A stretch of DNA of 64,000 nt from Dipetalonema caudispina (taxonomy: Eukaryota; Nematoda; Chromadorea; Rhabditida; Onchocercidae). The position numbers and the translations under genes are program-made. The stretch is from assembly GCA_013365325.1 (NCBI GenBank), contig JABVXV010000014.1, positions 434,001-498,000 on the forward strand. Direction: 5' to 3'. Shown piece after piece: positions 11,632 to 24,900 of the stretch. How positions within the stretch are numbered: position 1 is the first letter of the stretch; each line of letters begins with the position of its first letter. The notes beneath the pieces are model-generated. The model was given only the letters and a program-made list of their open reading frames with translations, searched no databases and was not told the DNA's origin.

Positions 11632-13330
11632 GATAATACTCCTCTTCCAATTGTTACTGTTCAATTCATTTTGTTTGTATGTTTCAATGGTCCTCTTCTG
11701 TATTCAAAATTGTTAGATAAATAAGCACAAATTAAGTTCTTGTGTGGCATAGATATTAAAATAGCGGTACTGGATGAAATGAAGGAGTCATAGTCCTACA
11801 CGCATAACCGTTTTTTTTTTTTCAACATACGTTGAATGTCTGTTAATTACTAAAAAATTGATTTCAGATCTTAATAGACTTCCATTAAGTTTTCCGATTC
11901 GATTATTTGATCAAGAGGAGTGCCAGAAATATCATACAGAAATTTGTTGTTTTATTTCTAGTAAGTAACTTAAATCCCGAATTTGATACCAGTACTGCAG
12001 TGCATTCATTCATCTGTCAAGTGAGCTCACTTCCAGTGCTGTAATTGTCATGCGTTTGCCTTCCCTCAGTTTCATACAATAACTTTATACACCGATATTA
12101 GAATCGAATTAGTATTCGGAAATACCGGACGCTTTGATTTGTTCCAACTCATCTTTGGAAAGAGTTGTCGTCTGTGTAGCAATTGATGTGTTGTTCAGAA
12201 GCGCAACAGCGAACAATTCTTGATCTCGCAGTGTTCATGGTACGTTCGCAGCTCGCGATTGACCAGAATTTCAGCTTAGTCTTTCCCATTTTAGAGATAA
12301 GATGCCACATGAAAGATTTTACTGAAATATCACTACTAACTTTTATTTTCATGACTTACCATCGGTTTAGAGAAAAAATAAATTTTTTGACCATTCACCA
12401 ATATCTGCAAAAAAAAAAAAAGCAAAATGAGTTATACATAGCAGGCCATTCTTTTTCCAAGAAAGTTTCAGAAAGAGATCGTTAGCCTCAATTCATCCCT
12501 AAAACTTCTCTCAAAATGCCAAGGGATTTTTTTATGTATCCGATCAATAACTCAAGAATTATTGAAACATTTCATTGTAACTACTAGTTTCCTTGCAGCT
12601 GCTTTGCGGTTTTCTGCTTCTTACACTTTTTTACGTCATCATCCTTTGTTCGCTATTATCAGCAATTCATTGTCGACCTGGCCGCTTATTTTTGCGATTT
12701 GAAGAGTACAACTTCAAGAATTTTTGAATACTACATTAATTAATCGGAAATATTCTATCCATTGCTTATATCTGTTAGTTCGTAGGATTCCGAAATGAGA
12801 AATTTGGAAAACAGAATGCGTATTGCTGCAATAGCCAATTCATCATTGAGTTATGCCATCCTAATCACTAAAAGATTAATCAAGCAATAAAAAAAGTCAT
12901 TTTTTAGTTGTAACAATATCGAAAAGACAAATCGTCAAATAATTATTAAAAACGAAATTGAATTTTGGCCACGACCATATAACTGTGTTTCATGATATTT
13001 TCATTTTCTTAAGTAACGCTGAGTTTTTTACACCGAAGATTCGTTTGTACATATCTTTCAGCCTTTATTCACTGATTCTTCTTTTTTAAACTTATTTTTT
13101 CAATCGATTCAACTACTACAGATGGATACGTTTTACAATGCTTCAGTTTAGTTTCTGAGTTCGAAAAGCTTTACGACCTAATGGTTTCTATAAAGGATTA
13201 ATTTGAATAATTTAAATAAATGATTTTAGCAAAGGCCGCATGTATATAAGTTATTGATGAATATGCTTATTGTTATTTATCATTTTGCATTATTGAAGAT
13301 AGGGTGATCTAATAGAAAATAATTAAACAA
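11632..13330. other. Intergenic, no gene supported
   Basis: About 1.7 kb. A 100-codon frame at 12183-12485 has no family features, ends in lysine-rich low complexity from an A run and is likely chance. The region includes the 3' flank of EXOSC5 and the promoter of the next gene. Confidence 0.55.
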
Positions 13331-14667
13331 ATGGGTTGTCAGTCTAGTAAGCAAGGCGAGCATGCGAAGACAGGAAAATCGAAATTGCCGAAACTTGAGA
13401 CAAATGAAAATGCAAATACATGTCCAGATGTCCGTTTGCCATCATTAATTCTAAATTCTCGAAAATGGACAAATAAAATTCTACCAAAATCTAAATGAAA
13501 ATCTTTTCAATGAGAAACAATTGCTGGATTCTGCAATTGAAAGAGAAAATTTAAACAAAAATTGATCTGAAAATATACTTGAAAACATTAATTCTTTCAA
13601 AAAAAAAAAAAAAGAAAAAAAAGAAAAATGAATAAATAAATAAATAAGAAGTTAGCTAGGAAGTTGCTAGAACAGTTTCCAGGTAGCAGGTCAACCAGTA
13701 ATTGAAAAATTGCAATCGGAACAAAATAATAAAGAAGTACCCGTAGAGAAGTAAGTTATCCGACTATTTACCTCCCATAACTTATATCTGATTTTAGATG
13801 GAGTTCACTTATATGTTACATAATATCATTCCTGAGTAAAAAGTTAATTAGTTCCTTTCATAGAGTAACATTTTCAACCGATGAACCAAATGATGAAATG
13901 GGAAATAGTATACCGGAACCAGAAGTTAATCATAGTGCTGATCTAAAAATCAGAACAGTTGTATCACGAAGTATAGAGCCAAATGAAGAAGCTATCAGTA
14001 ATTGGAATCAATCGAAAAGGAATAAAATTCATAAGCATGGGTTAGAGCAAAGTCCTGATAATAATAAAGGTAAGTTAGTATGTTAAGTAATTCATTATTA
14101 TCAATTATTATTATATTAAATAATATTTTTCAAATATGAAATATTTCAGGACATAAACGTTTAGATGAGAAATTGAATAAGAAATATATGATGAATAATA
14201 GTAAACAATTACAAATTCGAACGTTAGTCTTTTCCACATCACAGATTTGATATTATTTGATCTGATAGTTTTGGTGGAAGTAAAGATTATGATAGGATTC
14301 TGTTAGTAGATGATAGGATAATTCCTGCTATTCTTCCTTCATCTTCTCCTGTTTCTTTTTTCCCTGTTTCCTATCGAATTCAGATATTATTGTTACTCTT
14401 TTTTTAAAAAAAAAAATATTTCAATAATTCTTCTTTTGCTTATCTTATCTGATATTTTAAAGCTGATTGATAGATTGTGTTGTTTAGCGATTAGTATAAA
14501 TTGAATTCATAACTCAACAATTAAAATTTCCACTTAAAAAATTGATGAATTATAGGAAGACAAAACGAAGTCGACCAGATCCGGAAGATGATACACTATA
14601 TGAAATACCTCTAAAAATGCCGGAATTTGATTTGGTAGCATCTCGGTCAGAAGATAGTGTCGCATAA
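13331..14667 (+). CDS. Orphan small protein with N-myristoylation-type start
   Basis: Five exons join in phase: 13331-13429, 13683-13750, 13864-14069, 14150-14222 and 14556-14667, giving 185 residues. The start MGCQSSKQ fits the N-myristoyl-transferase consensus (Gly2, Ser at position 6), and Cys3 could be palmitoylated. The rest is hydrophilic, Lys/Glu/Asn/Ser-rich and without a recognisable domain. Segments include EKVTFSTDEPNDEMGNSIPE, RTVVSRSIEPNEEAISNWNQ and, near the C-terminus, PEDDTLYEIPLKMPEFDLV. Exon 1 must end at GTCCGT to stay in frame; the strong GTAAGC just after the start would break the frame. Without the first splice the frame stops after 55 codons. Inference: an intrinsically disordered, membrane-attached protein, possibly nematode-restricted. 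I do not recognise its function. Confidence 0.7.
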
Positions 14668-15220
14668 TAATAACATTTCGATATTATAGAATAGCAATAT
14701 TTCTGTCTAGATTATATTTTCGACAAGTTTCATATCATTGTATGCTGTACATTTAATAAAATGTTGCTACAGTATCGTGTATATCTTTGATGATGGGTTA
14801 GAAATAAATGATGACAAGTTTGTGTTAGCTAAGAATGGTGATAAGTTAAATCAAACATATCTTTTAAATATATTTTCTTAGCAAAAGATATAAATGAAAT
14901 GTAAAAGAGCATAAAATAACACCATTTAACATTTGTATCATTTAGTGACAATAAATAATTTTAAATGTTTCTATATTACAAAAATTTTTTAATAATATAA
15001 CATTTGCGTCATTCTGGTAAATGTAACAATTTTTGCGCAAGTGCTCGTCGATGACGTCCGTCACTCACAAGGAACAACATTCCACCAAATATGCTTATAT
15101 GAGGCGATAATTTAACTATCTGCAAAGAGGTGATAAACTTAGAAAGAATTGATTTCTAATTTTTTACTTTTGGAATTTTTTTTATTTAGTAATTTTTAAA
15201 ATTTTAAATTTCTGATAAGA
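14668..15220. other. 3' flanks of two convergent genes
   Basis: The 550 bases between convergent stop codons hold the poly(A) signal of the plus-strand gene (14755-14760). They also include AT-rich DNA containing the 3' end of the minus-strand gene. No further gene seen. Confidence 0.6.
14755..14760 (+). terminator. Poly(A) signal AATAAA
   Basis: Canonical AATAAA 88 bases after the stop codon of the orphan myristoylated-type protein, a normal nematode distance. Confidence 0.6.
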
Positions 15221-18023
15221 TTAAGCCGCAACGATGGAAAATATTTCTACCAGATTCACTAGTTCTACATAATCTTGTGGCCAATCTGTGCTAGATGGAA
15301 GAAGAGTTGTTAGGATTCGCCACGGTAAATCCACTTGTATTTGTTGCACACCAAAATGACGCAGAAGGGCACAGGAGTAATCCACCAGATGATATTTGGT
15401 ATGAATTATTGTAGGCGCAAGTGGCTCCCATGTCTCAACGTATATTCGTGGATACGACTGTAAATGCTTCATATGATAATAATGCTTTTAGAATTCATAA
15501 CATTGATTTATTTTTTGCAAAAGAAATTTTTAATTTTAATATATTTTTCTCATGGTTTTTCATTAGTTTCATTCTTTTTTACATTTCAGTATTAATCCAT
15601 TTGGACATAAAATTTCACTAGGATTGATATTTTTTAGCGCTATCATCTTTTCATCAAATGGAGGAAAAAGTATTCATGAAAAGATATCAAACTTCTTCCA
15701 ACTTATTTCATTTATAAATTTCTAAACAAATTAAATCAAAGCAAATAATTTCCAATTGAAACCATACCTCGACAGCGACTTTACTTAGCACAGCACTTTG
15801 ACTTTGGTGACCCAGACTAAGATATCTTCCGGTTAAACGAACCTGAAATGAAAAATTTTCAATTTCCATAAATTCGAGCCTTCCAAAAATGAGTACAAAC
15901 CTGTGGAGCACACATACGAAATAACCCAACAGGCCATTGTTTCAGCATTGCCTCAATAAGTGCTGATCCCCGAGATGTGAGCGTTATGATATGCGGATCA
16001 TCGATACAAATGCCCGGATTATTCCTTCCCGCATTTTCTAGCAATCTCATCAAATCACTTAAATATCCAAACATATAAAATCAGTCTATGGTTGTAAAAA
16101 TTAAAATGTATTTAGTGTCAAATGTAAAAATTAAGTTAATTAATTTACTAACATTTGGATACAATTCGGCAATGTTAGTATCATTTGTGCGTTACTTATA
16201 CCATATTTTATGTAAATGCTATTCTTTTGTATCCTCAATAAAATCTAACTATAATGACCAAAATATTGTATTAAATTCAAGTATTAATTATAAGTCCTAA
16301 TTAGTAAAGCAATATGTGTTATCAAGCATAGCACTGTCATCAGGTTGTATTATGTGTTAGGACATTTATTAACCATTTGATACGACATATTACTCAATTA
16401 TCTTCCTAAACTACTTCTCTTCATTGATTTGAAAATATCTTATCATTTCAATGCTTTTCTATTGATACGATCGTGAACACATTCTATAATATGACATACT
16501 TACTTTTTGAATAGTTCAATCTGAGCAAATTCGGTAGCATTCCATACATTTTTGTCGATATTTGGAACAACATTCATATCCAACGGATAATCCATTTTAG
16601 ATTCTAATTCTAATTTGGTAGGCTGCTTGTTTAATTCAAATGCCTAAATAAAATAGTGAAAAAAAGATGAATTACTTTTACATATATTCTAACCTCACTA
16701 TCATCTCTCATCATAATAAGTTTTTTTACCTTATAAGTAACATAATCCTCATAACGAACTGATAGGAATCGGTTCCGAAAACGGTAGCCATTAAAGGCCC
16801 GGAGAACCTCCAGTGCATCTTCACAACGATAGAAACGAACACGCCTAAAAAAAAAAAAAAAAAGGTATCATTTTGATGATTTCTTTTTGGAAAATTGATT
16901 GTAGAATATATCGATATTAGATGTTAGAAATTTCTAAATTTTTGAATTTTATTTCAAATTTTCACATATTTTATTAGATGTTAACACTTAACAAAAACGA
17001 AACTTTAGGTAAAATAAGCATAAAAAAAGAACACCAACCAACGCCGATTACTGATAGCAATATCAAATATAGCAATATTTTTTCCGCATTCACTTTCGAT
17101 AAGAGATCGAATAATCTAAATTTAAGAGAGATATTTGCTTTATCTCTTGTTTCAATTTTTTAATTCCTTTTGATTTACTTTTAAAACAGGTCAATAGTGG
17201 ACCAATTTCGAATTTATCACAGAATTAGATGAATTACCTGCTGGGAAGCAGCACCAATCCGTGGTACATTTAAAAATATAAGTTGTGCACGAATAAGTTT
17301 TTCACTTGTTAACATCTCTGATACAGTTGGCGCATTCTATAATAGAAACAAAAAAGATTCTGAGAAATTCAAACAATCACTATAGCACTATTATTAATTA
17401 GTAATAAACATGTTTATTGTAAAAAATCGAAATATTCAGGAGTACATGGAAGCGATCGGTTATTTGCGATCTCAATACCGGATCATCGTATACTCGACTC
17501 CAGAAATCCCATCCTGATTCACCATTATCAATATCATTGCTCGCACCTTTATCCGATGAGCGATCATCAAAATTTGATAGTATCTGCAATCGAATGCTAA
17601 AATTAACTTTACTCATTCCTTCTAGTTAAATATGTAGTAGTAGTAACTATAATCGATAATTTCATCGATTCAATTCAATTATTCGAAATGTTATGATTTA
17701 TTGCTGCTTATTATTTCATGCTTTCTATAAGGGTTTAAGTTTATTTTCATGAATAAAACTTTTCTTACTTGAGGATATGATAAGTAGCTATCATAAGCTA
17801 TTGATAAGTTTATCCTAACCTTGTTCGTATTGAGCTTATTTTTAACAGTGATTGAGCATGATTTCTCATTGCTATTATCAGCGTTATCAGCAGCAGCAGC
17901 AGCAGCAGGAAATTTGAATCTAGCAGGAGCGGCAAATAATGCATTTGTGAATAGTGCGTTACCAATACTATTGCTCATTAATTGCAAATTGAACAGACCA
18001 TGTGATCTGAGATGATATCTCAT
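15221..18023 (-). CDS. Protein with RRM-like fold and unknown C-terminal half
   Basis: Exons seen: 18023-17820, 17583-17446, 17336-17238, 16844-16730, 16643-16504, 16057-15901, 15842-15768 and 15457-15221. All joints are in phase except between 17238 and 16844, where one exon is probably missing from my model. Exon 1 has an alanine run from a GCA/CAG repeat. Exon 3 holds LIRAQLIFLNVPRIGAASQQ, an RNP2-like strand. Exon 4 holds RVRFYRCEDALEVLRAFNGY then RFRNRFLSVRYEDY, an RNP1-like strand plus the second helix and last strand of an RRM. The C-terminal half (NPGICIDDPHIITLTSRGSA, VGLFRMCAPQ, VEIFSIVAA at the end) has regular hydrophobic spacing but I do not recognise it. Inference: an RNA-binding protein with a single divergent RRM. 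Function unknown. Confidence 0.65.
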
Positions 18024-18915
18024 TAGTTCAATCCTAATTTTTTTTTAAAAATTTCATTTATTGTAATCTATGAATTTCACAGATTCCATCAAAATCTTCA
18101 TCTGGAATCCAGAATAGAAGCATCGACTAGAAGTAGGAGTTTATTTGAGTGCAGAATTTATTCTAAGAAAGCTAAACCTCAGTGATTTCTTATGTCTTTT
18201 AAGAAAGAATAAATTTTGCGAGATAGCTTTGCCAAGTAGAAGAAAGAGATAGAGCATTGAGATCTCTCAAAAGTATCAACAAACGGAACTAGAGGAATTA
18301 ACAAACGCTTACTGAATGTCTGACATTACAAATGATAGTAGGATGAATATGTGTCCGTTATACAGAAAGGCCGTACCCAGGTATAGGATTGACAATTATA
18401 AGTTTGCAAATGCTTCGTTGTATGATGTAAATTTACGCGCGACCGCACGATGAAGTGAAAACTATCAGCAATGAGAGTTCACTTAATTTCGAATAGTTTT
18501 GTACCTTCAGTACTATTCATTTCTACTTCAGATATCATTCTTCCAATTCATATGGCACGGTAAGCACACTTTTCTTTCCTTTAGTTGCGATAAACAGACT
18601 AAACGAACCCACGTACAATCGATAGTTGAATATGAAAAATGGTTCATGAAGAAACTTTGATATTATCGTGCTTCAAAGTAATTTTAAAAATAACTTTATC
18701 ACAATTTTAGAAATTTGAGCAAGAAAATGACAACATCATTTAATCGCAAACTGCAAGAGTTGAAATCGTTCTAAACTAGCTAGAAAGAATAATGAGTAAT
18801 GCTTTTCGAATTTTACTTTAGCCTCACTTGTTCAAATCCTGAACATCAATTGATGAGAAAACACAAAGCTAAAGTTTTCAAGAAAAAAAAATTTATGTCC
18901 CATTCGGCGTTCTTT
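18024..18915. other. Intergenic, no gene seen
   Basis: About 0.9 kb between the RRM-like gene start and the stop of the MUT-7-like gene upstream on the same strand. No coding frame that fits either gene. Confidence 0.55.
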
Positions 18916-21900
18916 TTATCTCTCTTCGGCCAAAAGAGGCTCGACGAATACATTATAATTAACGATATGGCATCCGTCCCAATATACTGTTCCACAAACA
19001 CCACAAACGTAAAAAAACCTGAAATAATGGAAAATTCATGAGTTCGAACAGTTGCGCTTCAAAATTTATGACTCTAACAAAGATCTTACTACATAAGCTT
19101 AAAGCCTAGTTCCTCGATAAATTTAATAAAACACTTCAAATAACATTTTATGAACAATCCTCTATAGTGATTTAAAAATACAACTAGTATACAAATCAAG
19201 AAAATCACGGAAAAATTCTGACCTCCCTTTTTTTTCCAGAACTTGTAAAGGTACTTTTTCTATTTTGACTTCAACTGGCACATCACAACCTAGAGCAGCA
19301 ACCAGGCAATTCCTGCAAATATCGGCTTTCTGACCATAAACATATATCAAACAAAATAAATACAGTTACGCGAATGCATTTAATAACTGAGGGTATTATA
19401 CTTACTCGATGTCTAAGATACCATTATGACAGTGTGCTACCATCCATGAGCAATCAGTATCACTGACTTCTAAGTCGCATCCGTAACCGGAATACATTTC
19501 CGCATCAACCTCAAAGCAGAAGACAGTTCTTACGGTTATTCGATTACTAAAAATTTAATGCTTTTTAGAGAGATAGAGGGTCTACAATGACTGATGCTTT
19601 ACCAACTCTTGACAGCGTGCTATGAAGGTATCAATCTATCTCTCTAAAAGCATTATTGGAATATTAAGTGCCACACTTCTCGCATTTTTTCATTGTATTT
19701 TGCAGCATCATAAGCTCCTTCGCTAAACCGACTCGATGCGACAATATTTGCTTGATACATTGCCTCTAGCACGGGAGATGGAGCGATCACGAACGAATTC
19801 GAATTGCACTTCTAAACGGAAAGAAACAAATTTAGTAATAGAATAACCGTAAGAACTCTCACCCATAATAAATTAAATTCCAAATTTTAAACAGTCAACA
19901 AAATTAAAAATTATGCTAAAGAAAGAACAAAGCATAAGATTAGTTACTTCACATCTGCTTAATAACAATGCACTAAAACAGAAGCATTGAAACTACCAAA
20001 ACTTTCCACTTTTTTAAACAAAAATTCAGTTTATTGTCCAACTCTTGATGGCATTGAAGAAATGCACTGTAAATTAAAACTTAGACATTTCAATACATCT
20101 TTTTTTTAAATTTGTTAAAACAACTTACCATGCAACGCGAGAAAATGTCATCTTTAGATAAGTGCATATTGAACTGTCTTAAGACAAACTCAATTTGCTG
20201 AATTATACCCATATTTGGCGCGGTTGGGACAGACAATATACGCTGCATTCCCCTCAGCGAGCGATGTCTTCGTAGCTAAAGTTCATTTATGAATCTTAAC
20301 TACTTTTTGAAGATGAAAAGAAGACGCTTTAAACAAACAAAAACTTTATTACAAAGGCTATTCAATACAGCTTCCATAACTTGGTGTTTTTCTCCGTAGT
20401 TTCTGGAAGACGATTGGTATTTCGGGTTTGAATATCCAGCGATATCTACCATACATGAATTTGACTTTTCATCTGTCCTAATCACGGAAATTCCCAACTC
20501 CACTATGGAGACTGAATTGGAATAAGCATCTCAGCTTACTCCACTGAATTCTACTAGGTAGCAAAGGTGATACTCAATATGGCCCGTTTTCAGTCCGCAA
20601 TAATAAAAAAGTACCTCATCTATCGCCTTCCCACATGTTATTATATATCGATTTGGATCTCTTTCTGCACACTCAATCAAATAACTCCGTGTTTCGGCTA
20701 ATATCGTGTCAATGCCACATCTAGAATAAAAGTGTTCATTATGTATTGAAATAATCGACTTAATTCCAATTAAATTAATTTAAAAAATCTAGAAACAGCT
20801 TACTACCTTCTGAGATGTTTACCCAGACCAAGCATCATTGAATCGACAACAATTTTCAAATCTTTCGGTTTCCTTTTTATTTGCGAATTACTTGAAGCAG
20901 AATTTACACGCTGAAAAAGAAACTAATAAGAAATAAACATTCGGTCAAATAAATATATTGTATGCAATGAATTTTACAAATGGCAAAATGGCTTGGATTA
21001 AATAAAACTAGTGAAGCATATCACACCATATCAGCAACATCAAACACGGGTAACAAGAAATGTTAAAGGGAAAAGCAATCAAGAGGAAACCTCAATCATT
21101 TGTTCGAATTCCCTGTCGTCAAATTTATTTCCTTTCTTTCTGGCTTTTTTCTCTTCCTTTGACTTCGTTTGTGTTACATCACATTTCTCGCAATGTTCAG
21201 TCCAATCCATATTGTATTCTCTACAACTCCAATAGTCCACAATGCTTAATTCCATAGCTTATGAAATAAATTCAAAAAAAAATTTAAGAAAATACCTTTC
21301 AGCTCTTATCTTTAACTTATTATAAAGATTTAATAAGCAGTAACCATCCATAGCTGCGTACTTCATCTGCTCACGACGAAGAGGGCGCACAGCCCAATTG
21401 CCTATCTAAACAATTTTTAATATCCAAAGACCTAAAAAGGGAAATGATAAGTACACTTCGTTTGTCTTTACTAATTGAGAAGTGAGAAGAAACCTGCTCT
21501 GTTTTATCGAGAGCCTCACCAAGTACTTTCTGACACAGATCAGTAAGTCGGAAGTGTATTGTTTCACCAGAAACAGCATCCAATAAATTTCCAGTCTCGC
21601 TTGATAATGGAAGCCTGGCTGAAACAGTGTTTATTGTCTTGCAAAATTCAAAGAAAACAAATAGGAGACTGTTTTGAGTTGAAGAAATCTGGAAAATGGA
21701 AATTAACAGTAAAGCAATGTCATACCTGAATGGCCGAAGTCGAGAAATGAAGGGTTCGAAGTTAGAAGCTGAAATCATCATAAATAGTGACTTGGAACAA
21801 AAATTTGAAAGTTTATAAACATGAAACATGTGGGAAAGAGAATAACATACACTTTTCACCAGCTTCAACATGCAAATCACATTTTTCATCTCTTCCAAAG

Positions 21901-24900
21901 GCTGTAGACAAGGAAAAGAAGCATGCAAAACCCTTAGATCGTTTGAAATGTCGAACCCTGAAACAGCAGACTACAGCATTATGAGGAATTCACTGGATTA
22001 CAAGTTTCTTCTTCGAAAGGCCGCGTATTTCCAAATGCCACAAGATAGCCTCTCCAAATGCGAAGGACGATTTAACACTTGAGATTATAAAATCTTATGA
22101 GAAGAAGTTATGAAATCTTTCACGGACCTAATTTTATTGCAGTACTATCAGAAAACAAAGCTCTGAAGAATCGCGTCCATTGTTCCTCCGTCAGCACATT
22201 TTCTAAAGTGATAACATCCACGAGATAGCTGCAGCGCTGAACACAAACTTGAAAAAGTGCTACCTGAAACGCTTTCTAACCTTATTAAATCTAGGCAGAC
22301 TGAAAAAGAATAGAAAAAATCTTGCTGATAAATACTGCATACTTCACTTGATCATTAACTTACAGTTCTATCGAAATTTTAAGGACATCTTCCAGAAACA
22401 TTTTCAGCTGCAATACAAACGCAAATGATAACAGAATTAAAAGGAAGTGAAATTTCAAGTACCAATCCTTACCCTTTCGCTTGTGCACATAAACAAGGGT
22501 TTCCATTCAGTATCGATTCCAATTAGGTCGGCTTCTTTAATAACAGGGTAAAGTCTCTCCAAATCTTCAGGAGTTGCTATCACTTTAATAGGATGGCCTG
22601 GAAACAGTTCCACATTTGTAACACTCGCCCTCTCCGATATGATCCTGTAAAGGAATTGTTTCAAAGCGGCTTCAGATACTTGAGAAGAAAACAGATTCTC
22701 ATACGAAAATTACAGGAATGCGCCCATTATTTACTGCTATACATCTCACGTCAGGGGAAACCATGGTAGATTTCCAAAGAAGTTTAATTCATATTAATAT
22801 AAGTGCCAAATTCAAAAGCCAGTACCTTGCTAATTCAGCCTGCGCTTCAAGAACTGCATTACTGCATAAATAAGGTTGCAAACTGTAAGGTATACAATCG
22901 ATCATGTTGCAAAAAACAACCCATCGAATAGCATCTTTAAACCAACCATTTGAACATAGATAATTAATGAAATATTTCTGCAGGACCGAATCCGATTGTA
23001 ATGCTTGCTGAAAAACATATATGGTGACTGAGCAGCTAGCTATATGTGAAAAAGATTGGTAAGGAATATTACAGCATCGATTCTTTGGAAAAAAAAACCA
23101 GTTTAAACCGTAATCGAGTAGTTCAACTTCGTAAAATTTTTATTAAATTTAGCTGCAAAAAACTGTGAAAAGCAACCAGAAACACTTACAGCTACATAAT
23201 CAAAATACCCTTCTTCGGTAATACCACGTTCAACAAAATACATAAAAGCCATATGTCTGAGAGCACCTTCCCGTCTAGAGCGAGAGAAATTTGGTGCCAC
23301 TTCTTGAGGTGGTAAATTATATGTTGCTAGCAGTTTAGCGACAAGCTTTTCAACAGCCTTCTTTTGTAGCTTTGATATTGGAATGGTCATAATTTTTCTC
23401 CTGCGAAAATCCTCATAACGACGACCAATTGCTACAACCAAACTTGACGAACTTTAGACTTCCAAAATATAGAAAAAGCATATATTTGAACTGCTATGAA
23501 ATCCAAATCATCAAACTTCCTTCCAAACTGTAATCATCTTGAAATAATACTTTCTAGTCAATAACAACATTTTTCAACTGAACCGTTCAGATAATCCTAT
23601 CCAAAAAAGCCTAGTGTAGTTAGCTCCCAAGATAGCTGATCAAGATTGAACAGTACATGTTAAAATTATATGTAGAACACTACTCTTTGTAGCTTTACAC
23701 TGCTATAAGGAGGCATCAAACATCAATCATTCCACCTAATTTAATTTGAAAAAAAAGAAAAGAAATATCAAGAATTAGTATTAAGCAGAAACTAACTTCG
23801 TTCGTCTAGACCAACAAGGTTGTCGAAATACCGTACAAGTTCTTCCTGCATCTTTCTTTCATTTTTGATAAATGCATCGACTGCAATAAAACGATCCTGC
23901 AGCATGCACGGAATAACTAACTCAATAAGTGTAAAATGAGATTGCAATCCAAACAATGTTGCACAGGAGATAGCATCACGATAATTTGCCATCGCTACCA
24001 TGTCCTGAATATTATTTTGATACATATGAAACATGAAACAGGAAAGAACAAAATAAATGCCCCTCATTCAACCAACCAGAAATGATGCAAATATAGGACT
24101 GCTGTGAAATTAGGAATGGTCAAAAATGATAAAATTTTCATAAAAGAAAGCAACACTGATAGCGTAAACCTATTCAAAAATGCAACAATAAGAGATCAGT
24201 CTTTCCATTACACAAAAATGAGATGGCAATTTGAATTTCTGAAAAAAAATTGCTCAGTATTTACTCTAAAAAACTAACTTTCACCGCTTGAAGAATGTGG
24301 TCTGCCATATCATCACTTTTCAGTTGAAACACACTGGTGATAAGTTCCAGATGTGCTACATTTTTGTTTGTGCCGATAGCGAAAGCTTCAATCTGTTGCA
24401 TTTACTATGGTGAGCTTCAAAATTTTTATTCTGAATGGTATTCACATACAGAACTGATTTTCTTTATTCCATTTTTTGAATTTATTTTTATCATGTTAAT
24501 GATTACCAGTAGCAATAATTTCTAATTTATTAAACCTTACTGATCCAGTGATGCAACGTCTTGGAATAACTTGTTCACAAAAATGATCATATATATCATA
24601 ATGTTAACATCACCTAAATAAAATCGACTTTATGATTGGTTCTTTTTTAATGAAAAACTGAAGAAACCTTCGTATTCCGATCTAGCCACACAGATAGTTC
24701 ATCATTTCGTTCCGTTTTTTGTAACCATTGCTCAAGATGTCGCAAAACGAAACCAGCTAGACTTGATGCTTTCTGCGCCCCATAATCTGGACATGACTGG
24801 AATATGCACGGCTAATCAGCATTTATGAATTTCTCTGTTTAATTTTTATATCCCAAAATGTTTTTCTGACTTAATATTTGGTTCCATACAATCTTTTTTT

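Noticed and set aside
12183..12485. 100-codon plus-strand frame as a gene
   Set aside because: No splice-supported neighbours, no domain, and a low-complexity lysine run from an A tract.
21787..22082. Plus-strand frames of 65-70 codons
   Set aside because: They lie opposite exonuclease motif II and adjacent introns of the MUT-7-like gene and have no coding features of their own.
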